64,000 bases of DNA, taken from contig NZ_AP025516.1 of the NCBI RefSeq assembly GCF_023169885.1, positions 2,955,501 through 3,019,500 of the forward strand, in the 5' to 3' direction. Below, in pieces: positions 36,169 through 45,599 of this stretch (positions are counted from its first letter, which is position 1; the number at the start of each line of letters is the position of its first letter). This DNA is from Desulfofustis limnaeus. Its GTDB lineage: Bacteria > Desulfobacterota > Desulfobulbia > Desulfobulbales > Desulfocapsaceae. Position numbers and translations under genes: made by a program. The notes beneath the pieces were generated by a model. It was given only the letters and a program-made list of their open reading frames with translations, did not search any database and was not told the DNA's origin.

Positions 36169-37380
36169 ATGAAAAAAAACATCCTCTTTGTGGACGATGA
36201 ACCCAATATCCTGGACGGTATCAAGCGGATGCTCCGGCCGTTCCGCGAGGCCTACGACATCCGCTTCTGCGAGAACGGCAGCCGGGCCCTGGAGTTGATG
36301 GGCGAGCAACCGGCCGATGTTGTCGTCTCGGACATGCGCATGCCGGGTATGGACGGTGCGGCGCTGCTCAACCACGTCCAACAGGACTACCCGCATGCCA
36401 TCCGGATCATGCTGACCGGTCAGGCCGATGATACGGCCGTGCTCAAAACCGTCACCGTGGCCCACCAATTTCTCGCCAAACCGTGCGCACCCGAACGCCT
36501 CAAGGAAGTGCTGGCCCGCGCCACCGCCCTGCACGACCGATTGACCAACGGCCACCTCAAGAACCTGGTAACCGGTATCGGTACCCTGCCGAGCCTGCCG
36601 TCGGTCTACGCCAAGCTCCAGGAAACCCTGAAAGACCCGGAAGCAAGCCTGGACGACGTGGCGGCGATCATCGAGCAGGACATGGCAATGACCGCCAAGC
36701 TCCTGCAACTGGTCAACTCCTCGTTCTTCGGCCTCTACCGGAAAGTCGACAGCCCGGCCCGCGCCGTCAAACTGCTCGGTCTCGACACCATCAAGGTGCT
36801 GGTGCTGGGCATCCAGATCTTTTCCGAGTTCAAGGCGCCGGGCCAGAAGGCCGCCTTGGCCAGGCTCTGGCAACACAGTATGGCGGTCGCCCAATGCAGC
36901 AAAAGGATTGCCATGGAGGCCAGTGACAACCTGGATCTGATCAACAATTCTTTCATTGCCGGTATGCTGCACGATATCGGCCGGCTCCTGCTACTCTCCC
37001 ATCTCGGCAAGGACTATGCAGAAATCATTCAAACAGCCGAAAAACAGGGCATTCGTCTGGAAACCGAAGAGGCAGCCCGGCTGCAGACCACGCACGCCGA
37101 TATCGGGGCCTATCTTATCGGCCTGTGGGGCTTCAACGGCGACATCATCGAGGCCATCGCCTTCCACCACCGGATGAAAGAGTTGGAGGCCGACCGTCTT
37201 ACCGCCGCGCTGGCGGTACACCTGGCCGACCACTACTACTATCTCAGATACCCCGACCAGGTGGTCGGCAAACCACCGGTGCTCGACACCGCTTATCTGG
37301 AACGGCTGGGTTACGCGGAGGCATCAGCGGAGTGGATGACTCAGTGTCAGTCCCTGTTGGAAACTGACGACGACCAATAA
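36169..37380 (+). CDS. Response regulator with HDOD output domain
   Basis: A 403-residue protein: receiver domain (Asp55 in VVVSDMRMPGMDG, Lys in FLAKPCAPERLK), then a HDOD domain at ~140-345 (IEQDMAMTAKLLQLVNSSFF, MLHDIGRLLLLSHLGKDY, FHHRMKELE). HDOD proteins act in signalling linked to chemotaxis, motility or cyclic-di-GMP, usually without proven catalysis. It is preceded by GACAGGAGCACGC. It sits between the degenerate HD-GYP regulator and a PAS hybrid kinase on the same strand with gaps of 38 and 24 bp, suggesting one transcript and a common phosphorelay. Confidence 0.92.
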   Translation: MKKNILFVDDEPNILDGIKRMLRPFREAYDIRFCENGSRALELMGEQPADVVVSDMRMPGMDGAALLNHVQQDYPHAIRIMLTGQADDTAVLKTVTVAHQFLAKPCAPERLKEVLARATALHDRLTNGHLKNLVTGIGTLPSLPSVYAKLQETLKDPEASLDDVAAIIEQDMAMTAKLLQLVNSSFFGLYRKVDSPARAVKLLGLDTIKVLVLGIQIFSEFKAPGQKAALARLWQHSMAVAQCSKRIAMEASDNLDLINNSFIAGMLHDIGRLLLLSHLGKDYAEIIQTAEKQGIRLETEEAARLQTTHADIGAYLIGLWGFNGDIIEAIAFHHRMKELEADRLTAALAVHLADHYYYLRYPDQVVGKPPVLDTAYLERLGYAEASAEWMTQCQSLLETDDDQ

Positions 37381-37404
37381 TGAGACGAGAGGTTCCCACC
37401 GACC

Positions 37405-40146
37405 ATGACCGACAAACCGACACGTGATCCGGAACAGCTAAAAGACGGGCCAGCCGAGCGGGAACGCAGCGCTGGCGATGACCCGCAAGGAGCATCCGCA
37501 TCGTGTGAAAATGCCTTTGCCGCCTTTTTCGCCACCAGTTTGGACGCCCTGTTCATCACCTGCCCCGACGGTCGGATATTACGGGCCAACCCCGCCGCCT
37601 GCCGGATGCTCGGCTACAGCGAAGAAGAGATTATCAAGCTGGGAAGAGATGGGATCCTCGATGTCAACGACGAGCGTCTCGCCCAGGCGCTGGAAGAAAG
37701 GAGACAAAAAGGCAGCTACCGTGGCGAAATCAATTACGTCAACAAGAGCGGCAGAATCATCCCCACCGAAGTAACCTCGATTATCTTCAAAACCGCTGAC
37801 GGCGAAGAGCGATCAAGCATCATCGTCAGGGATTTAACGGAAAAAAAACAGAAAGAGCATCAGGTCCAGGAGCAGAGAAGACTGAACCAGACCCTGATCG
37901 ATGCCTTGCCCTGCGTTGCCCTGCTGCTGCGACCGGCAACCCGGGAAATTGTGGCCATGAACCAGGCAGCCAAGCGCGCCGGCTGCGAGATCGGCAAGAC
38001 CTGTTTTGCCACCTGGGCGGGCTTCACCTCGCCCTGTCCCTGGTGCCTGGCGCCGAACGTGTGGGCCACCGGGGAACCGCAGCACCATGAAATCGAAGGC
38101 CTCGGGGTCATCTGGGACGCCTATTGGCTGAAGGTGTCCGACGATCTCTATATCCACTACGCCTTTGACGTCACCGAGCATAAAAAACATGAAAAGGCCT
38201 TGCGGGACCATGAGCAATTCACCAAGACGGTCATGGATCACCTGCCGATCGGCTTGGCGGTGAATTCCGTCGACCCTGCGGTCACCATGATTTACATGAA
38301 CGACAATTTCGCCCGGTTCTATCGAACGACCAAAGAGGCATTGAGAGACCCCGACTCCTTCTGGGAAGCGGTGTATGAAGATCCGGATTTTCGCCGCGAG
38401 ATTAAAGAGCGCGTCCTGGAAGACTGCGCCAGCGGCGATCCGCGACGAATGATCTGGGAAGACATCCCGATCACCAGAAAGGGCCGGCAGACCCATTACA
38501 TCTGCGCCCAGAACACCCCGGTGCTGAACAATTCGATGATGCTGTCGACGGTCTGGGATGTGACCGAGCGCATGCGGATCCAGATCGAACTGAAGAAATC
38601 CGAAGAGCAGTACCGCACTCTGTTCGAATCAATGGATGAGGGTTTCTGCGTCATCCAGGTAGTGTTCGACGAGACGGGGACGGCTGAAGATTACCTTCTG
38701 CTCGAAACCAACCCGGCGTTTTCCAAGCACACCGGCCTGGTGGATGTACGGGGCAAGCTGATGAACGATCTGATCGCGCCCGGGGACGATTCATGGTCAG
38801 AGACCTTCGGCCGGATCGCCCGTACCGGGGTTCCGGAACGATTCGAAAAGCAATCGGAAATACTCAACCGCTGGTTTGAGGTCTATGCCTTTCGCATTAG
38901 CAAACCTCGTGAGCACAAGGTAGCCATCCTGCTGCAGGACATCTCCGAGCGCAAACGGGCTGAGGCCGATCGGGAACGGCTGCAGGCCCAACTCATCCAG
39001 GCGCAGAAGCTGGAATCGGTGGGCCGTTTGGCAGGCGGCGTCGCCCACGATTTCAACAATATGCTCAGCGTGATCATCGGCTTCACCGAACTGGCCCAAT
39101 CCCGTATCAAACAAAGCGATCCAGTCTACAGCGACCTCCAGGAAATTTTCACCGCTGCCAAGCGCTCCGCCAGCATCACCGAACAATTACTGGCTTTTGC
39201 CCGCAAACAAATCGTAACGCCGAAGCTCCTTGATCTCAACGAAGCCACCGAAGCGACCCTAAAAATGCTCCGGCGTCTGATCGGCGAGAACATCAGCCTG
39301 GAGTACCATCCAAGAGCCGGGCTCGCGCCGATCCTGATCGACCCGTCGCAACTCAACCAGATTTTGACCAACCTGAGCGTGAACGCCCGTGATGCCATCG
39401 GCGATGTGGGGAAAATCACCATCGAAACCGCCATGGCCACGGTACCCCACCGTGATGCCGGTACCGGAGAAGCATCGGAATTCGTCATGCTCTCGTTCAG
39501 CGATAACGGCTGCGGGATGGACCAGGAAACAATGAAAAACATCTTTGAGCCGTTCTTCTCCACCAAGGATTCGGGCAAAGGAACCGGGCTCGGCCTGTCG
39601 ACGATCTACGGCATCGTCGATCAGAACGGCGGTTTTATCGAAGTCTTCAGCGAACCGGGACTAGGCACCACCTTCAAGATCTATTTCCCGAAACAGGCCG
39701 GCCGCACCGATAACTCCCACGCCCCTGAGAAAGAAGGCCGCTTTGCCGGTAACGGTGAGACGGTTCTCGTCGTCGAGGACGAGATTGCCATTCTGCGGCT
39801 GAGTCGCACGATCCTGGAAAAAGCCGGTTATCACGTGTTGATCGCTTCTTCTCCAGAAGAAGCGTTACGACTGGCTGAGCACCAGGAAAAGACGATACAC
39901 CTCCTGGTAACCGACGTTATCATGCCGGAGATGAACGGACGCGACCTGGCACTCCAGCTGATGCAGCAATTCCCTCGCCTGAGAAGCCTGTACATGTCCG
40001 GATATACTGCCGATCTCATTGGCCACCACGGTGTGCTGACAGACGGGGTGCACTTCATCCAAAAGCCGTTTTCAAGAAGCGATTTACTGAAAAAAGTGCG
40101 AGAAGTGCTCGATACCGTTTCACTCGAAAACTCCATTGCCCCCTAA
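37405..40146 (+). CDS. Multi-PAS hybrid sensor histidine kinase with C-terminal receiver
   Basis: A 913-residue soluble hybrid kinase. About four PAS-like domains occupy residues ~30-520 (first with LDALFITCPDGRILRANPAA). One contains a CPWCLAPNVWA cysteine pair. HisKA (VGRLAGGVAHDFNNMLSVII), HATPase (SDNGCGMDQETMKNIFEPFF, GKGTGLGLSTIYGIV) and a receiver (LLVTDVIMPEMNG; Lys in FIQKPFSRSDLL) follow. The kinase core closely resembles that of the neighbouring 40356-44012 protein, suggesting duplication. It is the last gene of the likely rightward operon starting at 34971. Confidence 0.93.
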   Translation: MTDKPTRDPEQLKDGPAERERSAGDDPQGASASCENAFAAFFATSLDALFITCPDGRILRANPAACRMLGYSEEEIIKLGRDGILDVNDERLAQALEERRQKGSYRGEINYVNKSGRIIPTEVTSIIFKTADGEERSSIIVRDLTEKKQKEHQVQEQRRLNQTLIDALPCVALLLRPATREIVAMNQAAKRAGCEIGKTCFATWAGFTSPCPWCLAPNVWATGEPQHHEIEGLGVIWDAYWLKVSDDLYIHYAFDVTEHKKHEKALRDHEQFTKTVMDHLPIGLAVNSVDPAVTMIYMNDNFARFYRTTKEALRDPDSFWEAVYEDPDFRREIKERVLEDCASGDPRRMIWEDIPITRKGRQTHYICAQNTPVLNNSMMLSTVWDVTERMRIQIELKKSEEQYRTLFESMDEGFCVIQVVFDETGTAEDYLLLETNPAFSKHTGLVDVRGKLMNDLIAPGDDSWSETFGRIARTGVPERFEKQSEILNRWFEVYAFRISKPREHKVAILLQDISERKRAEADRERLQAQLIQAQKLESVGRLAGGVAHDFNNMLSVIIGFTELAQSRIKQSDPVYSDLQEIFTAAKRSASITEQLLAFARKQIVTPKLLDLNEATEATLKMLRRLIGENISLEYHPRAGLAPILIDPSQLNQILTNLSVNARDAIGDVGKITIETAMATVPHRDAGTGEASEFVMLSFSDNGCGMDQETMKNIFEPFFSTKDSGKGTGLGLSTIYGIVDQNGGFIEVFSEPGLGTTFKIYFPKQAGRTDNSHAPEKEGRFAGNGETVLVVEDEIAILRLSRTILEKAGYHVLIASSPEEALRLAEHQEKTIHLLVTDVIMPEMNGRDLALQLMQQFPRLRSLYMSGYTADLIGHHGVLTDGVHFIQKPFSRSDLLKKVREVLDTVSLENSIAP

Positions 40147-40355
40147 CCCTCGGTCCTCACCTCCACGGACAAGTCCAAAAGACATTTGAGGGTGCTTTCC
40201 CGAGCAAAGTGCCTTACCTTGCATGATGAGGCTAATCAGCTATACCTTGCGATAATCGGCATCTTTTCCGGAAGCTTTTTGGTACAGGGAACGGAGAAAG
40301 GCATTGATGCGAAATGTTTGTTAGCGGAATAATTCACCCGGCGGTGCAGTGCGAC

Positions 40356-43300
40356 ATGAGCATACCTTTCCGGAAGACAGCTATCATCCTGATGGTGAGC
40401 CTCTGTTTTCTGCTGTTCATGGCCGGATTCGCTCACCCATCCGAGCAGTTGATTGATGGCAAGCCGGTCATCACCTCCGCTGCGGAGATTGATTACCCTC
40501 CGTTTTCTTTGCTCGACCGAGAAGGACGAGCAGACGGTTTCTCGGTGCAATTGCTGCGCAGTGCGCTGGCGGCTATGGGGAGGGAAGCAAGCTTTCGCAT
40601 CGGTCCCTGGCAAGAGGTTCGCGGTTGGCTTGAAACCGGCGAGGTGGAAGCGTTGCCCCTGGTCGGCCAAACACCGGAACGGGAAGAGCTTTTCGATTTC
40701 ACCTTTCCCTATATGTCGCTGCATGGCGCCATCGTCGTCCGCCAAGGCACCGATGATATCGAGGATCTCCATGACCTGCGGGGCAAGCAGGTGGCGGTGA
40801 TGCGTGGCGACAACGCCGAAGAGTTTCTCCGCCGGGAAAACCTCGGCTACAGCATCGTAACCACCTCGACCTTTGAAGAGGCCCTGCAGGAGCTTTCTTC
40901 AGGGCTGCACGACGCGGTTGTCATTCAACGGCTGGTGGGGCTGCGGCTGATCCAGGAGTCCGGCCTGACCAATCTGAAAATCGTCAACAAACCGATCGAG
41001 GGATTTCGCCAGGACTTCAGCTTCGCGGTCCGGGAAGGAGACCGGGAAACCCTGGCCCTGCTCAACGAGGGCCTGGCCCTGGTCATGGCCGACGGCACCT
41101 ATCACCACCTCCATGCCACATGGTTCGCCCGCTACGAATTGCCGGACCGGGCCATCATCATTGGCGGCGACCACAACTACCCGCCCTACGAATATCTCGA
41201 TGAGAACGGCGAACCGGCCGGCCACAACGTCGACTTGACCCGGGCCATCGCCAAGGCGCTCAACCTCGACGTGGTCATCCGCCTCGGCCCCTGGACCGAG
41301 GTCCGGGCCGCCCTGGAGCGCGGCGAGATCGATGGTCTGCAGGGAATGTTCTATTCGCCGGAGCGTGATCTGAAATTCGATTTCACCCCCGCTCACTCCG
41401 TCAACCATTATATCGCCGTTACCCGGCTGAACAGGCCGGAGCCGCCGGATACCTGGGAACAGTTCCAGGGGTTGACGGTCGCCGTGCAGAAGGGCGATTT
41501 GATCCATGAGCATATTCAAGAACAAGCGCTGATCGAGCAGATCATCGAGACCGGCAGCATGGAGGAGGCGCTGCGCCTGGTCATCGAATCGAAAGCCGAT
41601 GCAGCCCTTGTTTCCCGGCTGACCGCCCTCCATTATAAAGAGCGGCTCGGCTGGCAGGAGTTGACCATCGGCAGGGAAGCACTCTTCTCTCCCGATTATT
41701 GTTACGCCGTCGCCCCGACCAACGGTGCGTTGCTCGCCCATCTCAGCGAAGGACTGCAGCTGGTCAAAGAAAGTGGGGAATACCAGCGGATCAAAGAAAA
41801 GTGGATGGGCATCTCCGATCGTTCAACGCCGCTGCTTGTCCTCACGTATATGGCGATGGTCGCCATACCGCTGCTGCTGGTACTCGGTGCCGCTGCTCTG
41901 TGGAACGGATCGTTGCGTCGCCAGGTGAACCAACGGACCAGGGAATTGTTGCACAGCACCGAATATCAGCGAGCCCTGGTGACCTGCTCACCCGTAGCCC
42001 TCTACAGTATCGACCTCGACGGCATGGTGCTGACCTGGAACAATTCAGCCGAGCGGCTGTTTGGCTGGGGTGAAGATGAGGTTATCGGCAAGCCACTGCC
42101 GATCGTCCCGGAAGACAAACAGGAAGAATCGGCCTTCTTCCGCCGCAGCATTCATGGCGGCCAGGTCTTCTCAGGTATCGAGGTCGTTCGCCAAAAAAAG
42201 GATGGGTCTCTGTTTAACGGCAGACTCTCGTTGGCGCCCATCAAGAACGACAGCGGTGTCACCGTGGGCGTCATGGAGGCTATGGAGGACGTTACCGACC
42301 TGCTGCTCGCCCGGCAAAACATCATTCATCTCAACCACGTCCTGCGAGCGATTCGCAACATCAACCAGCTCATCGTCCGAGAGCAGGACCCGATCCAGCT
42401 GATCGAAAAGAGCTGCGCGGTCCTCACCGGCAGCCGCGGCTATCGATCGACGTTGCTGGTGTTGTTCAATGAGGATGGCGCTCCCCATGCCTGGGCCCAT
42501 ACGGGCGATGAGGCCTGTACAGGGAAGCTGGATGATCGGCTCAAACGGGGAGAAATACCCCCCTGTTGCCAGACCACCGCTGCGGCGAATACCCCTGCCG
42601 CCACCACCCCCGACGGATCACTCTGCAGCCGGTGTTTTCTTCCTCCAACAACCGACTGCCGGAAGAAGCACTTACTCTGCGCCCGGCTACACCATCAGGG
42701 AGTCATCCTGGGCCACCTGGTGGCCACCCAGGATCCCGACATCACCCTTGACGAAGAGGAACAACAATTATTCACCGAACTCGCCCAGGATCTTTCCTAC
42801 GCGCTGCACATGCTGCAGAAGAAGCAGGAATTCGATGCCTCCGAGCAGCAGCGCAAGTCCCTGGAACAGCAACTCCTGCACGCCCAGAAAATGGAATCGG
42901 TCGGTAGGCTGGCCGGCGGCATCGCTCACGACTACAACAATATGCTCAGCGTCATCATTGGTAATGCCGAACTCATGCTGGATACGTTACCACCGGACGC
43001 CCCCGGACACGAGGAACTCAGAGAAATTATCGAAGCCGCCGATCGGTCAGCGGAGATTACCAGGCAACTTCTGGCCTTTGCTCGAAAGCAGACCGTCTCC
43101 CCGCAAATAATAGATCTCAACGAGACCGTTGAACGATCGTTGAAGATGCTTCGCCGCCTGATCGGCGAACATATCGAGCTGATCTGGCGTCCATCCAGCC
43201 ACGTGGGAACGATCAAGATCGACCCGATCCAGATCGATCAGCTGTTGACCAACCTGTGTGTCAATGCCCGCGATGCGATTCCAGACACCGGCACGATAAC

Positions 43301-44012
43301 CATCGAAACGGATAGCCGCACCATCGACGAAGACTATTGTGTCACTCACGCCGATTATGTTCCGGGCGACTTCGTCATGCTTGCCGTATCCGACACCGGT
43401 ATCGGCATGACCAGGGACCAGATGAACAACGTGTTCGAGCCGTTCTTCACCACCAAGCCGCTCGGCGAGGGAACCGGCCTCGGGCTGTCCACGGTGTACG
43501 GCATCGTCAAGCAGAACGACGGCTTCATCAACGTTTACAGCGAACCGGGAGAGGGAACGACCTTCAAGATCTATCTGCCACTGCTGGCCACCCCCGCAGA
43601 AAACGACCAAGCAAGGGAGCCGAGCCGTGCTACTTTGCAGGCTGCCGGAGAGACGATCCTGGTGGTGGAGGACGACCCGGCCATTTTACGGCTGACCGGC
43701 AAACTGCTCCAGGATCTTGGCTACCGTCCGCTCCTCGCCGATTCGGTGGAAAAGGCGCTGGAGCTGGCAGCGACCGCGGAGACATTGCACCTGCTGCTGA
43801 CCGACGTGATCATGCCCCGGATGAACGGGGCCGAGTTGGCTGCCAGCATCGGCGCTCTGCGCCCCGGCATCAAGGTGATCTTCATGTCCGGCTACACCGC
43901 CGACGTCATTGCCCACAAGGGCGTTCTGAATGACGATGTCACCTACATCCAGAAACCGTTCTCCCGAAACGGGTTGGCCGTGACCCTGAAGAAGGCCTTG
44001 ACCGACGCATAG
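40356..44012 (+). CDS. Hybrid histidine kinase with two periplasmic solute-binding domains, PAS and GAF
   Basis: A ~1218-residue BvgS/EvgS-like membrane sensor. A signal segment (AIILMVSLCFLLFMAGFA) leads to two tandem SBP_bac_3 (family 3 binding-protein) domains: EIDYPPFSLLDREGRADGFS begins the first and GDHNYPPYEYLDENGEPAGH the second. A transmembrane helix (TYMAMVAIPLLLVLGAAALW), a PAS domain, a GAF-like domain with many cysteines, HisKA (LAGGIAHDYNNMLSVIIG), HATPase (EGTGLGLSTVYGIVKQ) and a receiver (LLLTDVIMPRMNG) follow. It probably senses small polar ligands, such as amino acids, in the periplasm. The ATG at 40356 is chosen because the signal peptide starts there; 40314 is an alternative. 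Confidence 0.92.
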   Translation: MSIPFRKTAIILMVSLCFLLFMAGFAHPSEQLIDGKPVITSAAEIDYPPFSLLDREGRADGFSVQLLRSALAAMGREASFRIGPWQEVRGWLETGEVEALPLVGQTPEREELFDFTFPYMSLHGAIVVRQGTDDIEDLHDLRGKQVAVMRGDNAEEFLRRENLGYSIVTTSTFEEALQELSSGLHDAVVIQRLVGLRLIQESGLTNLKIVNKPIEGFRQDFSFAVREGDRETLALLNEGLALVMADGTYHHLHATWFARYELPDRAIIIGGDHNYPPYEYLDENGEPAGHNVDLTRAIAKALNLDVVIRLGPWTEVRAALERGEIDGLQGMFYSPERDLKFDFTPAHSVNHYIAVTRLNRPEPPDTWEQFQGLTVAVQKGDLIHEHIQEQALIEQIIETGSMEEALRLVIESKADAALVSRLTALHYKERLGWQELTIGREALFSPDYCYAVAPTNGALLAHLSEGLQLVKESGEYQRIKEKWMGISDRSTPLLVLTYMAMVAIPLLLVLGAAALWNGSLRRQVNQRTRELLHSTEYQRALVTCSPVALYSIDLDGMVLTWNNSAERLFGWGEDEVIGKPLPIVPEDKQEESAFFRRSIHGGQVFSGIEVVRQKKDGSLFNGRLSLAPIKNDSGVTVGVMEAMEDVTDLLLARQNIIHLNHVLRAIRNINQLIVREQDPIQLIEKSCAVLTGSRGYRSTLLVLFNEDGAPHAWAHTGDEACTGKLDDRLKRGEIPPCCQTTAAANTPAATTPDGSLCSRCFLPPTTDCRKKHLLCARLHHQGVILGHLVATQDPDITLDEEEQQLFTELAQDLSYALHMLQKKQEFDASEQQRKSLEQQLLHAQKMESVGRLAGGIAHDYNNMLSVIIGNAELMLDTLPPDAPGHEELREIIEAADRSAEITRQLLAFARKQTVSPQIIDLNETVERSLKMLRRLIGEHIELIWRPSSHVGTIKIDPIQIDQLLTNLCVNARDAIPDTGTITIETDSRTIDEDYCVTHADYVPGDFVMLAVSDTGIGMTRDQMNNVFEPFFTTKPLGEGTGLGLSTVYGIVKQNDGFINVYSEPGEGTTFKIYLPLLATPAENDQAREPSRATLQAAGETILVVEDDPAILRLTGKLLQDLGYRPLLADSVEKALELAATAETLHLLLTDVIMPRMNGAELAASIGALRPGIKVIFMSGYTADVIAHKGVLNDDVTYIQKPFSRNGLAVTLKKALTDA

Positions 44013-44239
44013 CAAACACCCATAACAGCTCCAGCTGTCCTGCTCGTCATGTCGCTTCGCATCGATTCCGGTAGGCTTCCATGCTTCTTGAAAAACGCAG
44101 TACGTGATGCTATAGAATGCCCAGGAAAAACGGCTGGCGTAAAGCGTTACTCCAGACGCTGGCATGCTGACGGATCCTTTCAGATTGGTGGAAGAAATAC
44201 CCCCAGAGGTGACCAAAGCAAAGAAGAAATCTGACGATC

Positions 44240-44980
44240 ATGAACCATTCTGAGGTCAAGCTGCAGGCAATTATCAAAGGGGCCCGCGCCATTCTGGAAA
44301 AGAACTCCTTCCACGAAGCAGCTCGCGCCATATTCGACTGCTGCTGCGAGCTGACCGGGGCCATCTCGGGCTATGTGGCTCTGCTCGACGAACAGAAGCG
44401 GGAAAACGGACTGCTCTTTCTCGAGGATGGCGGGCTGTCCTGCACCGTTTCCCACGACCTGCCCATGCCTATTCGTGGCTTGCGGGCGGAAGCCTACAAG
44501 GGACAAAAGACGGTTTTCGACAACAATTTCATGAAGAGCGCCTAGGTCGATTTCATGCCGAAGGGGCATGTAATCCTGCGTAACGTCCTCTTTGCCCCCT
44601 TGAACCTGCAGGGTGAAGCCGTGGGGATCATCGGCTTGGCCAACAAACCAACCGATTTCACTCAAGACGACGCGGACACGGCCACCATCTTCGGCGAACT
44701 GGCGGCCATCGCGCTGATGAACAGTAGACACATCGATCAGCTGAAGGTTCAAAAAGCCAATCTGGAAAAGACGCTCGCCCAGGTCAGGACGTTGGAAAAA
44801 TTGCTACCCATATGCTCCCACTGCAAGAGTATCAGAGATGACGATGGTGCCTGGGTCCGAGTGGACACCTATATTGCCAGGCAAACCAATACCACGTTTT
44901 CCCACGGCATGTGCCCCGCCTGCGTCAAGAAACTGTATCCGGAATATTATGACCAGGTGTACCCGCAGGTTAGCGAATAA
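44240..44980 (+). pseudogene. GAF-domain protein with cysteine-rich C-terminus, interrupted by an in-frame TAG
   Basis: One reading frame of ~246 codons is broken by a single TAG at 44543-44545. Before it: a GAF N-terminal half (SGYVALLDEQKRENGLLFLE, ending NNFMKSA). After it: the same domain resumes without any shift (VDFMPKGHVILRNVLFAPLN, AVGIIGLANKPTDFTQDDAD). A coiled segment and a C-terminal cysteine motif (PICSHCKSIRDDDGAWVRVD, HGMCPACVKKLYPEYY) follow. Related proteins as remembered usually have Trp at this spot, so TGG to TAG is the simplest reading. A new start at 44555 would drop half the GAF domain. Read-through or pyrrolysine insertion cannot be excluded. Confidence 0.75.
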
Positions 44981-45101
44981 GTCCGAGCAGAGCCCGTCAC
45001 CTATCGCCGGCGGTCAAGAACTTAGCCACCCAGCCAGATTCAACGCTTAATCGGCAAACGATTTATTATCCGTTTACTGTCTGAGAATTCTCTTAAATAG
45101 A

Positions 45102-45132
45102 AAAGGCTAACCACATATCATGGTTAGCCTTT
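45102..45132 (-). terminator. Terminator hairpin downstream of tRNA-Ser
   Basis: A perfect 12-bp stem (AAAGGCTAACCA at 45102-45113 with TGGTTAGCCTTT at 45121-45132) and a 7-base loop. On the minus strand it lies 13 bases beyond the tRNA 3' end and continues into TTCTATTT. Confidence 0.8.
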
Positions 45133-45145
45133 CTGTTTTATCCAC

Positions 45146-45235
45146 TGGCGGAGGAGCAGGGATTCGAACCCTGGGTGGAGTTACCCCCACAACGGTTTTC
45201 GAGACCGTCCCGTTCAGCCGCTCCGGCACTCCTCC
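45146..45235 (-). tRNA. tRNA-Ser (anticodon CGA), CCA encoded
   Basis: Read on the minus strand, the acceptor arm GGAGGAG (45235-45229) pairs with CTCCTCC, followed by discriminator G and a genomically encoded CCA (45148-45146). The anticodon arm has stem ACGGT/ACCGT with loop CTCGAAA, giving anticodon CGA (serine UCG codons). A long variable arm (TGTGGGGGTAACTCCACC region) and the T-loop GGTTCGAATCC are typical of class II serine tRNAs. Length is 90 nt including CCA. Confidence 0.97.
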
Positions 45236-45599
45236 GCGTTCGCACTCGCTATTTACGCCATCCAGCAGCCATTTTTCAAGGTAAAAATCCGGACAACCCC
45301 AATTCGTCATGACGGCGAACGGGAAACAAGACGGGTGACCGACCCGACATCGATCGCCTCGGCAATCCAGGGGGTCAGCAAAATCAGTTGCCTCTTCGGC
45401 TCGTTCTGCGATAGACTCTCACCAGTTCATGCGCACGTCCAGGCCGAGTGCGCCCGGCAGGAGTCATGACGAAGGTCATGGCAGCGGAATGTTCCACTTG
45501 CACCCCTTTGAGCCATTGTGCCAACCACACCTTCACAGCCGCTTGCCCCTCTTCAAAACGATGCCATCGATGGTCCGGGGCTCCTCCACGCCAAGAACC
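45236..45599. other. Intergenic region between tRNA-Ser and the rhodanese-like gene
   Basis: About 360 bases. The minus strand near 45236-45290 must carry the tRNA promoter. An in-frame extension of the next gene reaches back to 45429, but its residues look non-homologous and precede a clean signal peptide, so it is treated as untranslated. Nothing else is recognised. Confidence 0.4.

Noticed and set aside
40356-44012. Reading the protein as an ABC transporter binding protein
   Set aside because: The two binding domains are followed by a membrane helix, PAS, kinase and receiver domains in one frame, so it is a sensor kinase.
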